A DNA stretch of 35,892 bases from VRUE01 sp035557635 (GCA_035557635.1 DATMDR010000057.1:1-35892); one strand, 5' to 3'. Shown: positions 16,975 to 24,752, counted from the stretch's first letter. Numbers and translations: made by a program. The notes: generated by a model from the sequence alone, not told the origin.

Positions 16975-17641
16975 ATCTCAAAGCAGAACGAACAGACCAG
17001 GTGGCTCGCTCTGTTCGCGATGGGACTCGCGGTCGTCGTCATCGCCAACGACTTCTCGGCGATCAACGTCGCCCTGCCGACGATGGAGGGCGATTTCGAC
17101 ACCAACGTCAACACGATCCAGTGGGTGGTCAACGCCTACGCGCTCACCTTCGGGGTGATGATCGTCACCGGCGGCCGGCTGGCCGACATGTTCGGTCGCC
17201 GCAACGCCTTCTTCCTCGGCACCGCGATCTTCGCCGCGATGTCGGCCCTGGGCGGCGCCGTTCACCGTCGCGCCGTTCCTCTTCTCGCAGGTGGACCCCG
17301 GCTCCGGCTACGACTCGCTGATCATCGGCATGGTCGTGCTCGGATTCGGGATCGGCGCCTTCTACCCGACGGCGACGACCGCCGGGGTGACCTCGGTCGA
17401 CGAGTCGCAGACCAGCCTCGCCGGCGGCATCGTCTACATGTTCCAGATCGCCGGCGGGTCGATCGGGCTCGGCCTAACGACGACGGTGTTCTCGGCCAAC
17501 ATCCCGCCCTTCGCCGACGGCATCCAGGCCGCCTTCCGGCTCGACGCCGCGCTCTCGCTGGTCGGCTTCCTGGTCGCCCTGCTCTTCGTCGGCGGGCGGC
17601 TGCTGGGCCGACGGCGCGCCGCCACCCAGCCCGCCGGATAA
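16975..17641 (+). pseudogene. MFS transporter pseudogene (DHA2/14-TMS type) with large internal deletion and frameshift
   Basis: The N-terminal part (LALFAMGLAVVVIANDFSAINVALPTMEGDF through NAYALTFGVMIVTGGRLADMFGRRNAFFLGTAIFAAMSALGG) is a typical drug:H+ antiporter start with the GGRLADMFGRR loop motif. Near 17258 this frame loses sense, and the C-terminal end (SGYDSLIIGMVVLGFGIGAFYPTATTAGVTSVDESQTSLAGGIVYMFQIAGGSIGLGLTTTVF through to the stop at 17641) continues in the +2 frame. Only about 220 of some 470 residues remain. Two 9-bp direct repeats GCGCCGTTC (17255-17263, 17270-17278) flank the junction. The expected start position reads ATC (16975) instead of ATG. No function is expected. Confidence 0.85.
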
Positions 17642-17652
17642 AACGGAACGCG

Positions 17653-18267
17653 CTACGGCGTAAGCCGGCGCACGTGGTCGTCGCCGCTGCCGGCGTGGAC
17701 GACGTCCTTGCCGGTGGGACCGGTGAGGATGACGTCGTCGCCAGGGCCGCCCGAGTGAAGGTCATCACCAGGGCCGCCGCCGACGTAGTCGTCACCGCTG
17801 CCGCCGAACAGGTCGTCGTCACCCGTCCAGCCCACCAGGAGGTCATCGCCGAAGCCGCCGACGAGGCGATCGTCGCCGGTCCCCCCGAGGAGCTTGTCGG
17901 GGCCGGAGCCACCGGTCAGCGTGTCGTTGCCGGAGCCGCCGCGCATCGTGACCGGGATCATCACTGCCTTGGCAACCGTGATCTGATCGTCACCGCCGTC
18001 GGCGTTGATTTCGAAGCCGGCGATCGACGGGGCCGCGCAGAGCAGCTCGTTGGGGTTCCCGTCGGCGTTGGAGCAGACGGTGCCCCCGACTTCGAGCGGG
18101 ACGACGGAATCGATCACGTAGGTGCGGCCGTCAGGAGTCAGCCAGATTTTGATCACGTTCGAGGCGGAGCCGCCGGCGAGCAGCACGTTGAACCGCTCTT
18201 CGGCATGCGCAGCGGACGGCACCAGTGCCGCCAGCACCACAAGCGTGATCGTGAGTGTCTTCCTCAT
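17653..18267 (-). CDS. Secreted RTX (hemolysin-type calcium-binding) repeat protein
   Basis: 204 aa. A Sec signal peptide (MRKTLTITLVVLAALVPSAAHA, cleavage expected after residue 22) is followed by about 75 residues of unclear fold. Then come about eight glycine/aspartate nonapeptide repeats from roughly residue 109 to 198 (GGSGNDTLTGGSGPDKLLGGTGDDRL and so on), which form a Ca2+-binding beta-roll. No catalytic domain or type I secretion neighbours are seen. Its function is unknown; it is probably an exported calcium-binding protein. It converges on the MFS pseudogene with an 11-bp gap and lies downstream of the MDR gene (38-bp gap). Confidence 0.8.
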   Translation of the reverse strand: MRKTLTITLVVLAALVPSAAHAEERFNVLLAGGSASNVIKIWLTPDGRTYVIDSVVPLEVGGTVCSNADGNPNELLCAAPSIAGFEINADGGDDQITVAKAVMIPVTMRGGSGNDTLTGGSGPDKLLGGTGDDRLVGGFGDDLLVGWTGDDDLFGGSGDDYVGGGPGDDLHSGGPGDDVILTGPTGKDVVHAGSGDDHVRRLTP

Positions 18268-18305
18268 CGTCGGTCAGTCCCCGCCGCGCCCCGAGTCGAA
18301 GCGTC

Positions 18306-19340
18306 CTAACTTGGAAACAGCACTACCTTGCCGACGTTGCGGCGTTCGGCGATGAACCGGTGCGCCTCGCCCGCCTGCTCAAAGGGGAAGGCCTCGGCGA
18401 CGACGGGGTCGAGGCGCCCCGCCTCGAGCTCGGCTGTCAGCGGTTCGACCAAGCGGTCGAGGCTGCCCTCCTTGTCCCACCACTTGAGCATGTTGAGGCC
18501 GAAGACCCCCTTGTTCTCGTTCATCACCAGCAGGCTCTTCCACCAGGGCATCGCCGCGGTCGGCATCGCCGCCAGGCTCTTCAGCGTCAGCGGGATGCTG
18601 CGCTTGCCCCCCTTCGAGTTCTCCGAGAGCCCGTACATGACCAGCCGCCCGCCCGGCCGCAGCAGACGGTAGTCCTTGCGGAACGAGGTCGGGCCGAGGG
18701 CGTCGATGACTAGGTCCATCCCCTCGCCATTCGTGAGGCGCATCACCTCGGCCTCGAAGTCCTGGTTGCGGTAGTCGATCGCGTGGGCGACGCCCTGGGC
18801 GCGGATCGCGTCGTGCTTGGACGCCGAAGCGGTGCCGAAGATCTCCGCCCCCTCGTTGCGGGCGATCTGCGTGGCGGAGATCCCGACCCCGCCGCCGGCA
18901 GCGTGGATCAGGACGCGGTCGCCTTTGCGCAGGCTGCCCATGATGATCAGCGCCGCGTAGGCGGTGCCGTAGTTGACCGGGAAGGCCGCTCCCTGCTCGA
19001 AGCTCAGCTTCTCCGGCAGCGGCAGCGCCTGTTCGGCGGGAACGGTGACGAGCTCAGCCTGGCCGCCAAAGCGGGTGCCGGCGACGACGCGGTCGCCCAC
19101 CTCGTGCTCGGTCACCCCCTCCCCCACGGACTCGATCTCACCCGCCACCTCGTAGCCGAGCACGCAGGGCGTCTTCGGCGCGTCGGGGTAGAGGCCGACG
19201 CGGGCCATCGTGTCGGCGAAGTTGATCCCGGCCGCCTTGACCCCGATCCGCACCTCGCCCGGGCCCAACGGAGGGTCGGGCATCTCCCGTACCTGCAGCA
19301 CGTCATAACCGCCCGTCCCCGTCAGCACCACCGCCTTCAC
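18306..19340 (-). CDS. Zinc-free MDR-family NADPH:quinone oxidoreductase-like protein
   Basis: 344-aa medium-chain dehydrogenase/reductase. It has a GroES-like N domain (LTGTGGYDVLQVREMPDPPLGPGEVRIGVKAAGINFADTMARVGLYP), the quinone oxidoreductase hallmark VLIHAAGGGVGISATQIA (nucleotide-binding, about 141-158) and no structural-zinc Cys cluster. The C-terminal half (GLSENSKGGKRSIPLTLKSLAAMP, then WWKSLLVMNENKGVFGLNM) resembles VAT-1-like enzymes. The physiological substrate is unknown. The start was taken as GTG 19340, giving the usual MKAVVLTG N terminus 7 nt after TAGTCT; GTG 19346 adds two residues. Confidence 0.88.
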   Translation of the reverse strand: MKAVVLTGTGGYDVLQVREMPDPPLGPGEVRIGVKAAGINFADTMARVGLYPDAPKTPCVLGYEVAGEIESVGEGVTEHEVGDRVVAGTRFGGQAELVTVPAEQALPLPEKLSFEQGAAFPVNYGTAYAALIIMGSLRKGDRVLIHAAGGGVGISATQIARNEGAEIFGTASASKHDAIRAQGVAHAIDYRNQDFEAEVMRLTNGEGMDLVIDALGPTSFRKDYRLLRPGGRLVMYGLSENSKGGKRSIPLTLKSLAAMPTAAMPWWKSLLVMNENKGVFGLNMLKWWDKEGSLDRLVEPLTAELEAGRLDPVVAEAFPFEQAGEAHRFIAERRNVGKVVLFPS

Positions 19341-19347
19341 GCGCACA

Positions 19348-19353
19348 AGACTA
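19348..19353 (-). promoter_or_regulatory. TANNNT box (TAGTCT) for leaderless MDR gene
   Basis: TAGTCT on the minus strand, 7 nt, then GTG 19340. It lies just outside the left arm of the inverted repeat 19358-19458. Confidence 0.35.
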
Positions 19354-19357
19354 TGCG

Positions 19358-19458
19358 CTGTGGACGTCTGACCAAGCAGCGCAAGGACGCAGGGAGCGCT
19401 GCGTGCTCTGCACGCAAGCGACCGAGGACGCCGCTATGCGCTGGTCAGAGGTCCACAG
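19358..19458. terminator. Long stem-loop after serA
   Basis: Arms 19358-19374 and 19442-19458 are complementary at 16 of 17 positions. The right arm contains the TGA stop of serA and the left arm lies just upstream of the MDR promoter. The 67-nt loop holds a further GCAGCGC...GCGCTGC pairing. The 10-bp sequence CTATGCGCTG is repeated directly at 19351-19360 and 19434-19443. It is probably the serA terminator, without a U-tract. Confidence 0.45.
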
Positions 19459-21025
19459 AGCGGCCGACGGAGAAGCCGTCGAGCATGAGGATCTTGGCGA
19501 TCGTCTCGTCGAAAACGGGTGCGTCGGTGGTGAGCGCCATCACCGCGCGCTCGCCGTCCTCCTCGGCGCCGACCGCGGCGGAGACGATGTTCACGCCCTC
19601 CTCGCCGAACATCGTGCCTACCCTGCCGATCATTCCGGGGCGGTCGGCATAGCGGAAGACCGCGATGTGCTCGGCGAAGGGCAGGTAGAAGCTCTCACCC
19701 CAGACCGAGACCAGGTAGGGCTCGTTGCGGGGGCCGACGCCGGTGCCCGCGACCTCGACCTCCTCTTCCCCGGAGTGGAGGCGGATCGTGACCAGCTCGG
19801 TGAAGTCCTCGGAGCCGGAGTCCTTCGTCTCGACCAGCTCGATGCCGCGTTCCTCCGCCATCTGCGGAGCGTTGACGAGGTTGACGGGCTCCTCGGTGTG
19901 GCCGGAGAGAATCCCGACCAGCACCGCGATACCGAGCAGCCGCGTGTCGTGGGCAGCGAGCCTGCCGCGGAATTCGACGCTGACGCGGTCGACCGAGCCC
20001 TCCGCCAGACCCTCGGCGAGCCGGCCGAGCTTTTCGCAGAGCGGCACGAACGGCGCCAGCGCCTCCATTTCCTCGGGGCGCACGGCGGCGATGTTGACCG
20101 CGTTGGTGACGACGCCGCCGTTCAGCGCCGCGGTGACCTGTTCGGCGGTAACGATGCCGGCACGGTCCTGCGCCTCGGCCGTCGAGGCGCCCAGGTGCGG
20201 GGTGACGACGACGTCGGGGCGGGAGAGGATCGGGTGGTCGGTGAAGGGCTCGGCCGGGAAGACGTCGAGCGCCGCACCGCCGACCTTGCCGGATTCGAGG
20301 CCGGCGAGGAGGGCGTCGAGGTCCACCAGCTCTCCCCGCGCGCAGTTGACGATCCGGGCGCCGTCCTTCATCGCGGCGATCGCGTCGGCGTCGATCAGGT
20401 TGACCGTCTCCGGCGTCTTCGGCACGTGAAGGGTGATCACGTCGGCGCGCGCGTAGAGCTCATCGAGGTCGTCCAGCCCCTCGACGCCGAGCTCGCGGAA
20501 GCGCTCGGCGGTGACGAACTTGTCGAAGGCGACGACCTCCATCTCGAATCCTTGTGCGCGCCTGGCGACCAGCTGGCCGATCCGGCCGAAGCCGATCACC
20601 CCGAGCGTCTTGCCATAGAGCTCGGCGCCCTTGAAGTTGGCGCGGTCCCAGCGCCCTTCGGCGAGGCTGGCGTCGGCGCGTGGCACGTTGCGGAACAGCG
20701 CCAGTGCGAGGGCGAGGCTGTGCTCGGCGGCGGCTATCGAATTCGATTCCGGCGCGTTGGCGACGACGATGCCGCGGCGCGTGGCGGCGGCGATGTCGAC
20801 GTTGTCGACCCCGGTGCCGGCGCGACCGATCACCTTCAGGTTGTCGGCCCGCTCGATCAGCTCGGCGGTCAGCTGGGTCGCCGAGCGGATCAGGATCGCG
20901 TCGTAGCCGGCGATCGCCTCGCGCAATTCCTCGTCGCTCATCTCGAGGCCGAGGTCGACCTCGAAGCTCTGGCGCAGGAGCTCCACGCCGGCGTCGGCGA
21001 TCTTCTCCTTGACCAGGACCTTCAC
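19445..21025 (-). CDS. serA: D-3-phosphoglycerate dehydrogenase
   Basis: First step of serine synthesis, NAD-dependent. It is 526 aa, the long actinobacterial form. The substrate domain opens MKVLVKEKIADAGVELL. The NAD-binding motif GVIGFGRIGQLVARRAQGFEMEVVAFD lies near 142-168, the catalytic segment reads NCARGELVDLDALLAGLESGKVGGAALDVFPAEP, and PHLGAST follows. The intervening (ASB) domain (about 315-450) precedes a C-terminal ACT domain (IAVFRYADRPGMIGRVGTMFGEEGVNIVSAAVG) that probably binds serine. GTG 21025 overlaps the serC stop by 4 nt (GTGA), so the pair is coupled. Confidence 0.97.
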   Translation of the reverse strand: MKVLVKEKIADAGVELLRQSFEVDLGLEMSDEELREAIAGYDAILIRSATQLTAELIERADNLKVIGRAGTGVDNVDIAAATRRGIVVANAPESNSIAAAEHSLALALALFRNVPRADASLAEGRWDRANFKGAELYGKTLGVIGFGRIGQLVARRAQGFEMEVVAFDKFVTAERFRELGVEGLDDLDELYARADVITLHVPKTPETVNLIDADAIAAMKDGARIVNCARGELVDLDALLAGLESGKVGGAALDVFPAEPFTDHPILSRPDVVVTPHLGASTAEAQDRAGIVTAEQVTAALNGGVVTNAVNIAAVRPEEMEALAPFVPLCEKLGRLAEGLAEGSVDRVSVEFRGRLAAHDTRLLGIAVLVGILSGHTEEPVNLVNAPQMAEERGIELVETKDSGSEDFTELVTIRLHSGEEEVEVAGTGVGPRNEPYLVSVWGESFYLPFAEHIAVFRYADRPGMIGRVGTMFGEEGVNIVSAAVGAEEDGERAVMALTTDAPVFDETIAKILMLDGFSVGRSVDL

Positions 21026-22164
21026 CGGGTCACCTCGTCCACGTTCTCGACGATCCAGTCGACGCAGGCGGTGAGCGCTTCGACGTCGGCGGGCTCGACC
21101 GCCGGGAACATCCCGATCCGCAACTGGTTGCGGCCCAGCTTGCGGTAGGGCTCGACGTCGACGATGCCGTTGACGCGCAGCGTCGCGGCGAGGGCGGCGG
21201 CGTCAACCGAGTCGTCGAAGTCAATCGTGCCGACGACCAGCGAGCGCTTCGCTGGGTCGGCGACGAAAGGGGTGGCGAAGCCGGAGCTCTCGGCCCAGCC
21301 GTAGAGGTGCGAGGAGGAGGCGCCGGTGCGCTGCACGCACCACTCGAGCCCGCCGCCGGCGAGCATCCACTCGATCTGCTCGGCGAGCAGGATCAGGGTG
21401 GCCAGCGCCGGGGTGTTGTACGTCTGCTCCTTGCGCGAGTTGTCCAGGGCCGTCTGCAGCGAGAGGAAGGCCGGCTGCCAGCGGTCGGCGGCGCCGTCGA
21501 GCTCCTCGATCCGTGCGATCGCCGCCGGGCTGAGCAGCGCCAGCCAGATCCCGCCGTCGGCGCCGAAGGCCTTCTGCGGGGCGAAGTAGTAGGCATCGGC
21601 CTGGGCGAGGTCGACCGGCAGACCGCCGGCACCGGAGGTGGCGTCGACCAGGACCAGCGCCTCGCGGGCGTCGCCCGGGCGCTGCACGTCGACCATGACT
21701 CCGGTCGAGGTCTCGTTGTGGGCCCAGGCGATCGCGTCGGCGCCAGGATCGGCGGTCGGAGCCGGGGCGTCGCCAGGCTCGGCCTCGACCAGGATCGGGT
21801 CGCCGAGGAAGGGTGCCGCGGCGGTCGCCTTGGCGAACTTCTGCGAGAACTCTCCGTAGGTGAGGTGGAGCGCACGCTCGCGCACCAGCCAGGCCGCCGC
21901 CGCCTCCCAGAAGGCCGTGGTGCCGCCGTTGCCGAGCGCGACCTCGTAGCCCTCGGGTAGCTGGAAGAGCTCGCCTAGGCCACCGCGAACCCGCCCGACC
22001 AGGTCGCGAACCGGCTTCTGCCGGTGCGAGGTTCCCATCAGCTCCGACTGCCCGGCGAGCTTTTCGAGCGCCTTGGGGCGAACCTTGGAGGGACCGCAGC
22101 CGAAGCGGCCGTCGGCGGGCTTGAGGTCGGCGGGGATCTGGGCTGTGGTCGTGGTCACGGTCAT
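21022..22164 (-). CDS. serC: Phosphoserine aminotransferase (mycobacterial type)
   Basis: PLP enzyme converting 3-phosphohydroxypyruvate and glutamate to phosphoserine; 380 aa. The opening PADLKPADGRFGCGPSKVRPKALEKLAG, MGTSHRQKPVRDLVGRVR and the PLP-lysine segment YYFAPQKAFGADGGIW are those of the actinobacterial SerC branch. QLRIGMFPAVEPADVEAL lies near the C terminus. It is first in the serC-serA pair. No Shine-Dalgarno is evident before ATG 22164; TAACCT and TAGACA lie upstream, but at spacings unlike the other leaderless genes. Confidence 0.95.
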   Translation of the reverse strand: MTVTTTTAQIPADLKPADGRFGCGPSKVRPKALEKLAGQSELMGTSHRQKPVRDLVGRVRGGLGELFQLPEGYEVALGNGGTTAFWEAAAAWLVRERALHLTYGEFSQKFAKATAAAPFLGDPILVEAEPGDAPAPTADPGADAIAWAHNETSTGVMVDVQRPGDAREALVLVDATSGAGGLPVDLAQADAYYFAPQKAFGADGGIWLALLSPAAIARIEELDGAADRWQPAFLSLQTALDNSRKEQTYNTPALATLILLAEQIEWMLAGGGLEWCVQRTGASSSHLYGWAESSGFATPFVADPAKRSLVVGTIDFDDSVDAAALAATLRVNGIVDVEPYRKLGRNQLRIGMFPAVEPADVEALTACVDWIVENVDEVTR

Positions 22165-22216
22165 CGGTGTCTACCAGACGCTGGACGGGGCGCGACAGGT
22201 TAGTGAGGGGCGCGGG

Positions 22217-22245
22217 TGGACTGCCGCCGAGGGCCGGGATAGGCT
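22217..22245 (+). promoter_or_regulatory. Putative promoter of the DUF4389 gene
   Basis: -35 TGGACT (22217-22222, 4 of 6 matches), 17-bp spacer, -10 TAGGCT (22240-22245). The leader to the ATG at 22285 is about 33 nt and holds a GAGGAGG Shine-Dalgarno (22274-22280). It lies in the divergent gap with serC. Confidence 0.45.
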
Positions 22246-22284
22246 GGCCGCGCCGTCAACCAGGCAGGGCTACGAGGAGGAACG

Positions 22285-22929
22285 ATGTACCCAGTCGCCT
22301 ACGAAGCCGATTTCAACCCGGAACCGAATCGGGCTACGACCTTCTTCCGGCTGATCCTCGCGATCCCGTGGATGATCGTCGCCACCTTCTGGGGGATCCT
22401 CTTCATCTTCACCCACTTCTTTGCCTGGATCGCGGTGACGATTCTCGGCCGCTATCCCCAGTGGCTCTACGAGTTCAACGCCGGCATCGTTCGCTTCTCG
22501 GTCAGGGTCTCGGCCTGGCTCTACCTGCAGACCGACGTCTGGCCCCCATTCAGCCTCTCCGAGGACGACGCCTACCCGATCCGGGTCAAGATCGCCCCGC
22601 CCGCGGCCCGGCAGAGCAGGCTGAAGGCGTTCTTCCGGGTGGTGCTGGTGCTGCCGGTGGCCCTCATCCTCTCCTACGGCACCTCCTATATCCAGTTGCT
22701 CGCCGGGGTGATCGCGTGGCTAACGATCGTCTTTCGCGGTTACCTGCCGGAGGGGATCAACTCGATGATGACCTTCGTCAACGGCTTCCACGCTCGGGTC
22801 TTCGGGTACCTCGCGATCCTCACCGACGCCTACCCGCCGGTCGGCCTGGAGCGGGCGAAGCCGATGGAGGCGCAGGCGCCCCCGCCACCTCCCGAGGCGC
22901 CGACGCCGCCGCCGCCAGTCGCGGCATAG
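22285..22929 (+). CDS. DUF4389 membrane protein
   Basis: 214 aa. It opens YPVAYEADFNPEPNRATTFFRLILAIPWMIVA, the usual start of DUF4389 proteins, with membrane segments near 20-50 and 119-150. The conserved RYPQWLYEFNAGIVRFSVRVSAWLYLQTDVWPPF (57-90) is followed by a second domain half ending FVNGFHARVFGYLAILTDAYPPVG. The tail from about residue 193 is Pro/Ala rich. The function of the family is unknown. ATG 22285 has a strong GAGGAGG. Its TAG stop is the first part of the TAGAGT box of the next gene. Confidence 0.85.
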   Translation: MYPVAYEADFNPEPNRATTFFRLILAIPWMIVATFWGILFIFTHFFAWIAVTILGRYPQWLYEFNAGIVRFSVRVSAWLYLQTDVWPPFSLSEDDAYPIRVKIAPPAARQSRLKAFFRVVLVLPVALILSYGTSYIQLLAGVIAWLTIVFRGYLPEGINSMMTFVNGFHARVFGYLAILTDAYPPVGLERAKPMEAQAPPPPPEAPTPPPPVAA

Positions 22930-22932
22930 AGT
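22927..22932 (+). promoter_or_regulatory. TANNNT box (TAGAGT) for the cupin gene, formed by the DUF4389 stop codon
   Basis: TAGAGT, 7 nt, ATG 22940. The TAG is the stop codon of the DUF4389 gene. There is no Shine-Dalgarno in the 10-nt gap. Confidence 0.45.
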
Positions 22933-22939
22933 GGGCGCG

Positions 22940-23347
22940 ATGAGCGAGAACGCAGCGGAGAACGTGACCAAGGGCGAGGGCTATGCCGTCGCCCACCTCG
23001 ACGACCTCGGCGAGGGGCCGGGCTTCCGCAAGATCCGCAAGAGCCTCGGGGTGACGGCGTTCGGCGCCAACGCGATCGTGCTACCGCCCACCCACGAGAC
23101 CGGTCGCCACTACCACGACGAGCAGGAGGAGCTCTACTTCCTCCACAGCGGCCGGATCGCGATCGAGTTCGGCGACGACTCCAGCCACGAGCTGGGTCCG
23201 GGCGGCCTCGCCTGGGTCGATGCCGCAACAGTGCGCTCGATCCGCAACCTCAGCGACTCCGAGGACGCCGTCTACGTCGTCGTCGGCGGCAAGGACGGCT
23301 ACGTCGGCCGCGACGGCCGCCAGCCCGAGGGCGAGACCAACCGCTAG
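22940..23347 (+). CDS. Small single-domain cupin protein
   Basis: 135 aa, cytoplasmic. Cupin motif 1 reads PPTHETGRHYHDEQEELYFLHSGRIAIEFGDD (about 53-84), with His residues and the Glu placed to bind a metal. Motif 2 is represented by LGPGGLAWVDAATVRSIRNLSDSEDAVYVVVGG, in which the usual His is replaced (VRSIRN), as in many non-enzymatic cupins. Its function is unknown; it could be a sugar isomerase-like or sensor protein. It is 3' of the DUF4389 gene, with its own probable leaderless start. It converges on ilvC across the structured region 23357-23728. Confidence 0.75.
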   Translation: MSENAAENVTKGEGYAVAHLDDLGEGPGFRKIRKSLGVTAFGANAIVLPPTHETGRHYHDEQEELYFLHSGRIAIEFGDDSSHELGPGGLAWVDAATVRSIRNLSDSEDAVYVVVGGKDGYVGRDGRQPEGETNR

Positions 23348-23359
23348 AGCTTCAACAGC

Positions 23360-23507
23360 GAGGAGCCCGGTCGGCCTCCAGCCGAATTGATGTCGCACGG
23401 CCTGCGGCCTTAGCGACAAATCTGGTGCGCGACTGCGTCGCGCAAAAGACAGATTGCATATCGCGCCCTATTCGGGCACATTCGCCTGGAGGCCGACCGG
23501 GCTCCTC
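23360..23507 (-). repeat. Structured element A: 148 nt with 22-bp terminal stem, hairpins and conserved core
   Basis: A perfect 22-bp inverted repeat (23360-23381 / 23486-23507) continues inward after one mismatch for 5 bp (23383-23387 / 23480-23484). Inside are hairpins GCCC-TATTC-GGGC (23465-23477), GCGCGAC-TGC-GTCGCGC (23427-23443) and TGTCGC/GCGACA (23391-23396 / 23413-23418) enclosing GGCC-TGC-GGCC. Read on the minus strand the core GATATGCAATCTGTCT lies between the first two hairpins. Core, hairpin order and closing stem match element B in inverse orientation, while the stem sequences differ. ORFs across it have no family resemblance. Confidence 0.75.
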
Positions 23508-23520
23508 TCCACACGCAACT

Positions 23521-23546
23521 CCAGCATGGGACCCGTGCAATGCTGG
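23521..23546. repeat. Hairpin between elements A and B
   Basis: CCAGCAT (23521-23527) pairs perfectly with ATGCTGG (23540-23546) around a 12-nt loop. It lies in the 68-bp spacer separating the two large elements. Confidence 0.5.
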
Positions 23547-23575
23547 CGCGTCTCGGCCGAACTTCAGAGCTGCGT

Positions 23576-23726
23576 GAGGGAGGGACGCCGACCCCCTCTC
23601 GGGAATATCGCCGAAGGCGGCGATATGCAATCTGTCTATTGCGTGGCCGTCAGGCCACGCTCCGAAATCCGGAGCCCCCGAAGGGGGCGAACGTATTCCA
23701 GGAGAGGGGGTCGGCGTCCCTCCCTC
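23576..23726 (+). repeat. Structured element B: 151 nt with 25-bp terminal stem, hairpins and conserved core
   Basis: A perfect 25-bp inverted repeat (23576-23600 / 23702-23726) continues inward through GGAATA/TATTCC (23602-23607 / 23694-23699). Inside, in order, are CGCC-GAA-GGCG (23609-23619), a 23-nt core beginning at 23620 that is 22/23 identical to element A, GCGTGGCC-GTCA-GGCCACGC (23641-23660), CTCCG/CGGAG (23660-23674) and GCCCCC-GAA-GGGGGC (23674-23688). A weaker pairing extends outward into the 3' end of ilvC. No Shine-Dalgarno-led ORF with family resemblance is present. Confidence 0.75.
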
Positions 23727-23733
23727 GACCGGC

Positions 23734-24738
23734 TCAGAATTTCTGGTCGATCCAGGGCATCATGTCGCGGAGGTCTTTGCCTACCTCCTCGACTTCGTGC
23801 CCCTCAGCCTCGTCGCGCATGCGGTCGAAGCTCTCGCCGCCGGCGCGGTTCTCGGCGATCCACTCCTTGGCGAACTCGCCCGACTGGATCTCGCTGAGAA
23901 TTTGCTTCATCGCCGCCCGCGACTCCTCGCCGATCACGCGCTTGCCGCGGGTCATGTCGCCGTACTCGGCGGTGTTGGAGATCGAGTAGCGCATCCCCTG
24001 GATCCCCTTCTCATACATCAGGTCGGCGATCAGCTTCAGCTCGTGCAGGCACTCGAAGTAGGCAAGGCGCGGGTCGTAGCCGGCCTCGACCAGGGTCTCG
24101 TAGCCGGCCCGGACCAGTTCGCTGGCGCCGCCGCAGAGGACGGCCTGCTCGCCGAAGAGGTCGGTCTCGCACTCGTCCTTGAAGCTGGTCTCGATCACCG
24201 CGGCGCGACCGCCGCCGATCCCGGAGGCGTAGGCGAGGACGAGGTCGTGGGCATCGCCGCTGGTGTCCTGGTGGACGGCCATCAGACAGGGCACGCCGTT
24301 GCCTTCCTCGTACTGGCGGCGGACGAGGTGGCCCGGGCCCTTGGGCGCGACCATGCCGACGTCGATGCCGGGCGGGGGCTGGATCTGATCGAAGTGGATC
24401 GCAAAGCCGTGGGCGAAGAGCAGCAGGTTGCCGGGCGCGATCCCGTCGGCGATCTCCGCCCCCCAGACCTCGGCCTGCTTCTCGTCGGGCAGCAGGACCA
24501 TCACCACGTCGCCGCGGCTGGCCGCTTCGGCGACGTCGAGCACCTCCAGCCCGGCCTCTTCGGCTTCGGCTCGACTGGAGGAGTCGGGGCGCAGGCCGAC
24601 GACGACGTCGACGCCGGAGTCCTTCAGGTTGAGGGCGTGGGCGTGGCCCTGGGAGCCGTAGCCGAGGATGGCGACGGTCTTGCCCTCCAGCTTGGAGAGG
24701 TCGGCGTCCTTGTCGTAGAAGATGTCGTCTGTGCGCAT
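23734..24738 (-). CDS. ilvC: Ketol-acid reductoisomerase (NADP+), class I
   Basis: Isomerises and reduces acetolactate/acetohydroxybutyrate in Val/Leu and Ile synthesis, Mg2+ dependent. It is 334 aa, the short class I form. The nucleotide-binding segment reads VAILGYGSQGHAHALNLKDSGVDVVVGLR (about 20-48). APKGPGHLVRRQYEEG, ETSFKDECETDLFGEQAVLCGG and FECLHELKLIADLMYEKG provide the metal and substrate ligands, and YSISNTAEYGD follows. ATG 24738 lies 8 nt after TAGCCT, whose TAG is the menE stop; there is no Shine-Dalgarno. It is away from ilvBN (9 kb) and follows menE on the same strand. Confidence 0.97.
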   Translation of the reverse strand: MRTDDIFYDKDADLSKLEGKTVAILGYGSQGHAHALNLKDSGVDVVVGLRPDSSSRAEAEEAGLEVLDVAEAASRGDVVMVLLPDEKQAEVWGAEIADGIAPGNLLLFAHGFAIHFDQIQPPPGIDVGMVAPKGPGHLVRRQYEEGNGVPCLMAVHQDTSGDAHDLVLAYASGIGGGRAAVIETSFKDECETDLFGEQAVLCGGASELVRAGYETLVEAGYDPRLAYFECLHELKLIADLMYEKGIQGMRYSISNTAEYGDMTRGKRVIGEESRAAMKQILSEIQSGEFAKEWIAENRAGGESFDRMRDEAEGHEVEEVGKDLRDMMPWIDQKF

Positions 24739-24746
24739 GGCCGCGG

Positions 24747-24752
24747 AGGCTA
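24747..24752 (-). promoter_or_regulatory. TANNNT box (TAGCCT) for ilvC, formed by the menE stop codon
   Basis: TAGCCT on the minus strand, 8 nt, ATG 24738. The TAG is the stop codon of menE. No Shine-Dalgarno precedes ilvC. Confidence 0.4.

Noticed and set aside
17700..18000. Short tandem repeats in DNA suggesting a CRISPR or satellite
   Set aside because: They are the coding repeats of the RTX glycine/aspartate nonapeptides; unit length and degeneracy fit protein repeats, not CRISPR.
17020..18309. 429-codon plus-strand ORF starting in the MFS gene and running over the RTX gene
   Set aside because: Only the first 80 codons are MFS sequence; the rest is an out-of-frame read through the deletion and an antisense read of the RTX repeats.
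23352..23897. ORFs on both strands through the structured elements that share the residues DMQSV(F/Y)C
   Set aside because: The shared residues are just the conserved nucleotide core translated from both copies; the proteins diverge at once on either side, so this is not coding conservation.
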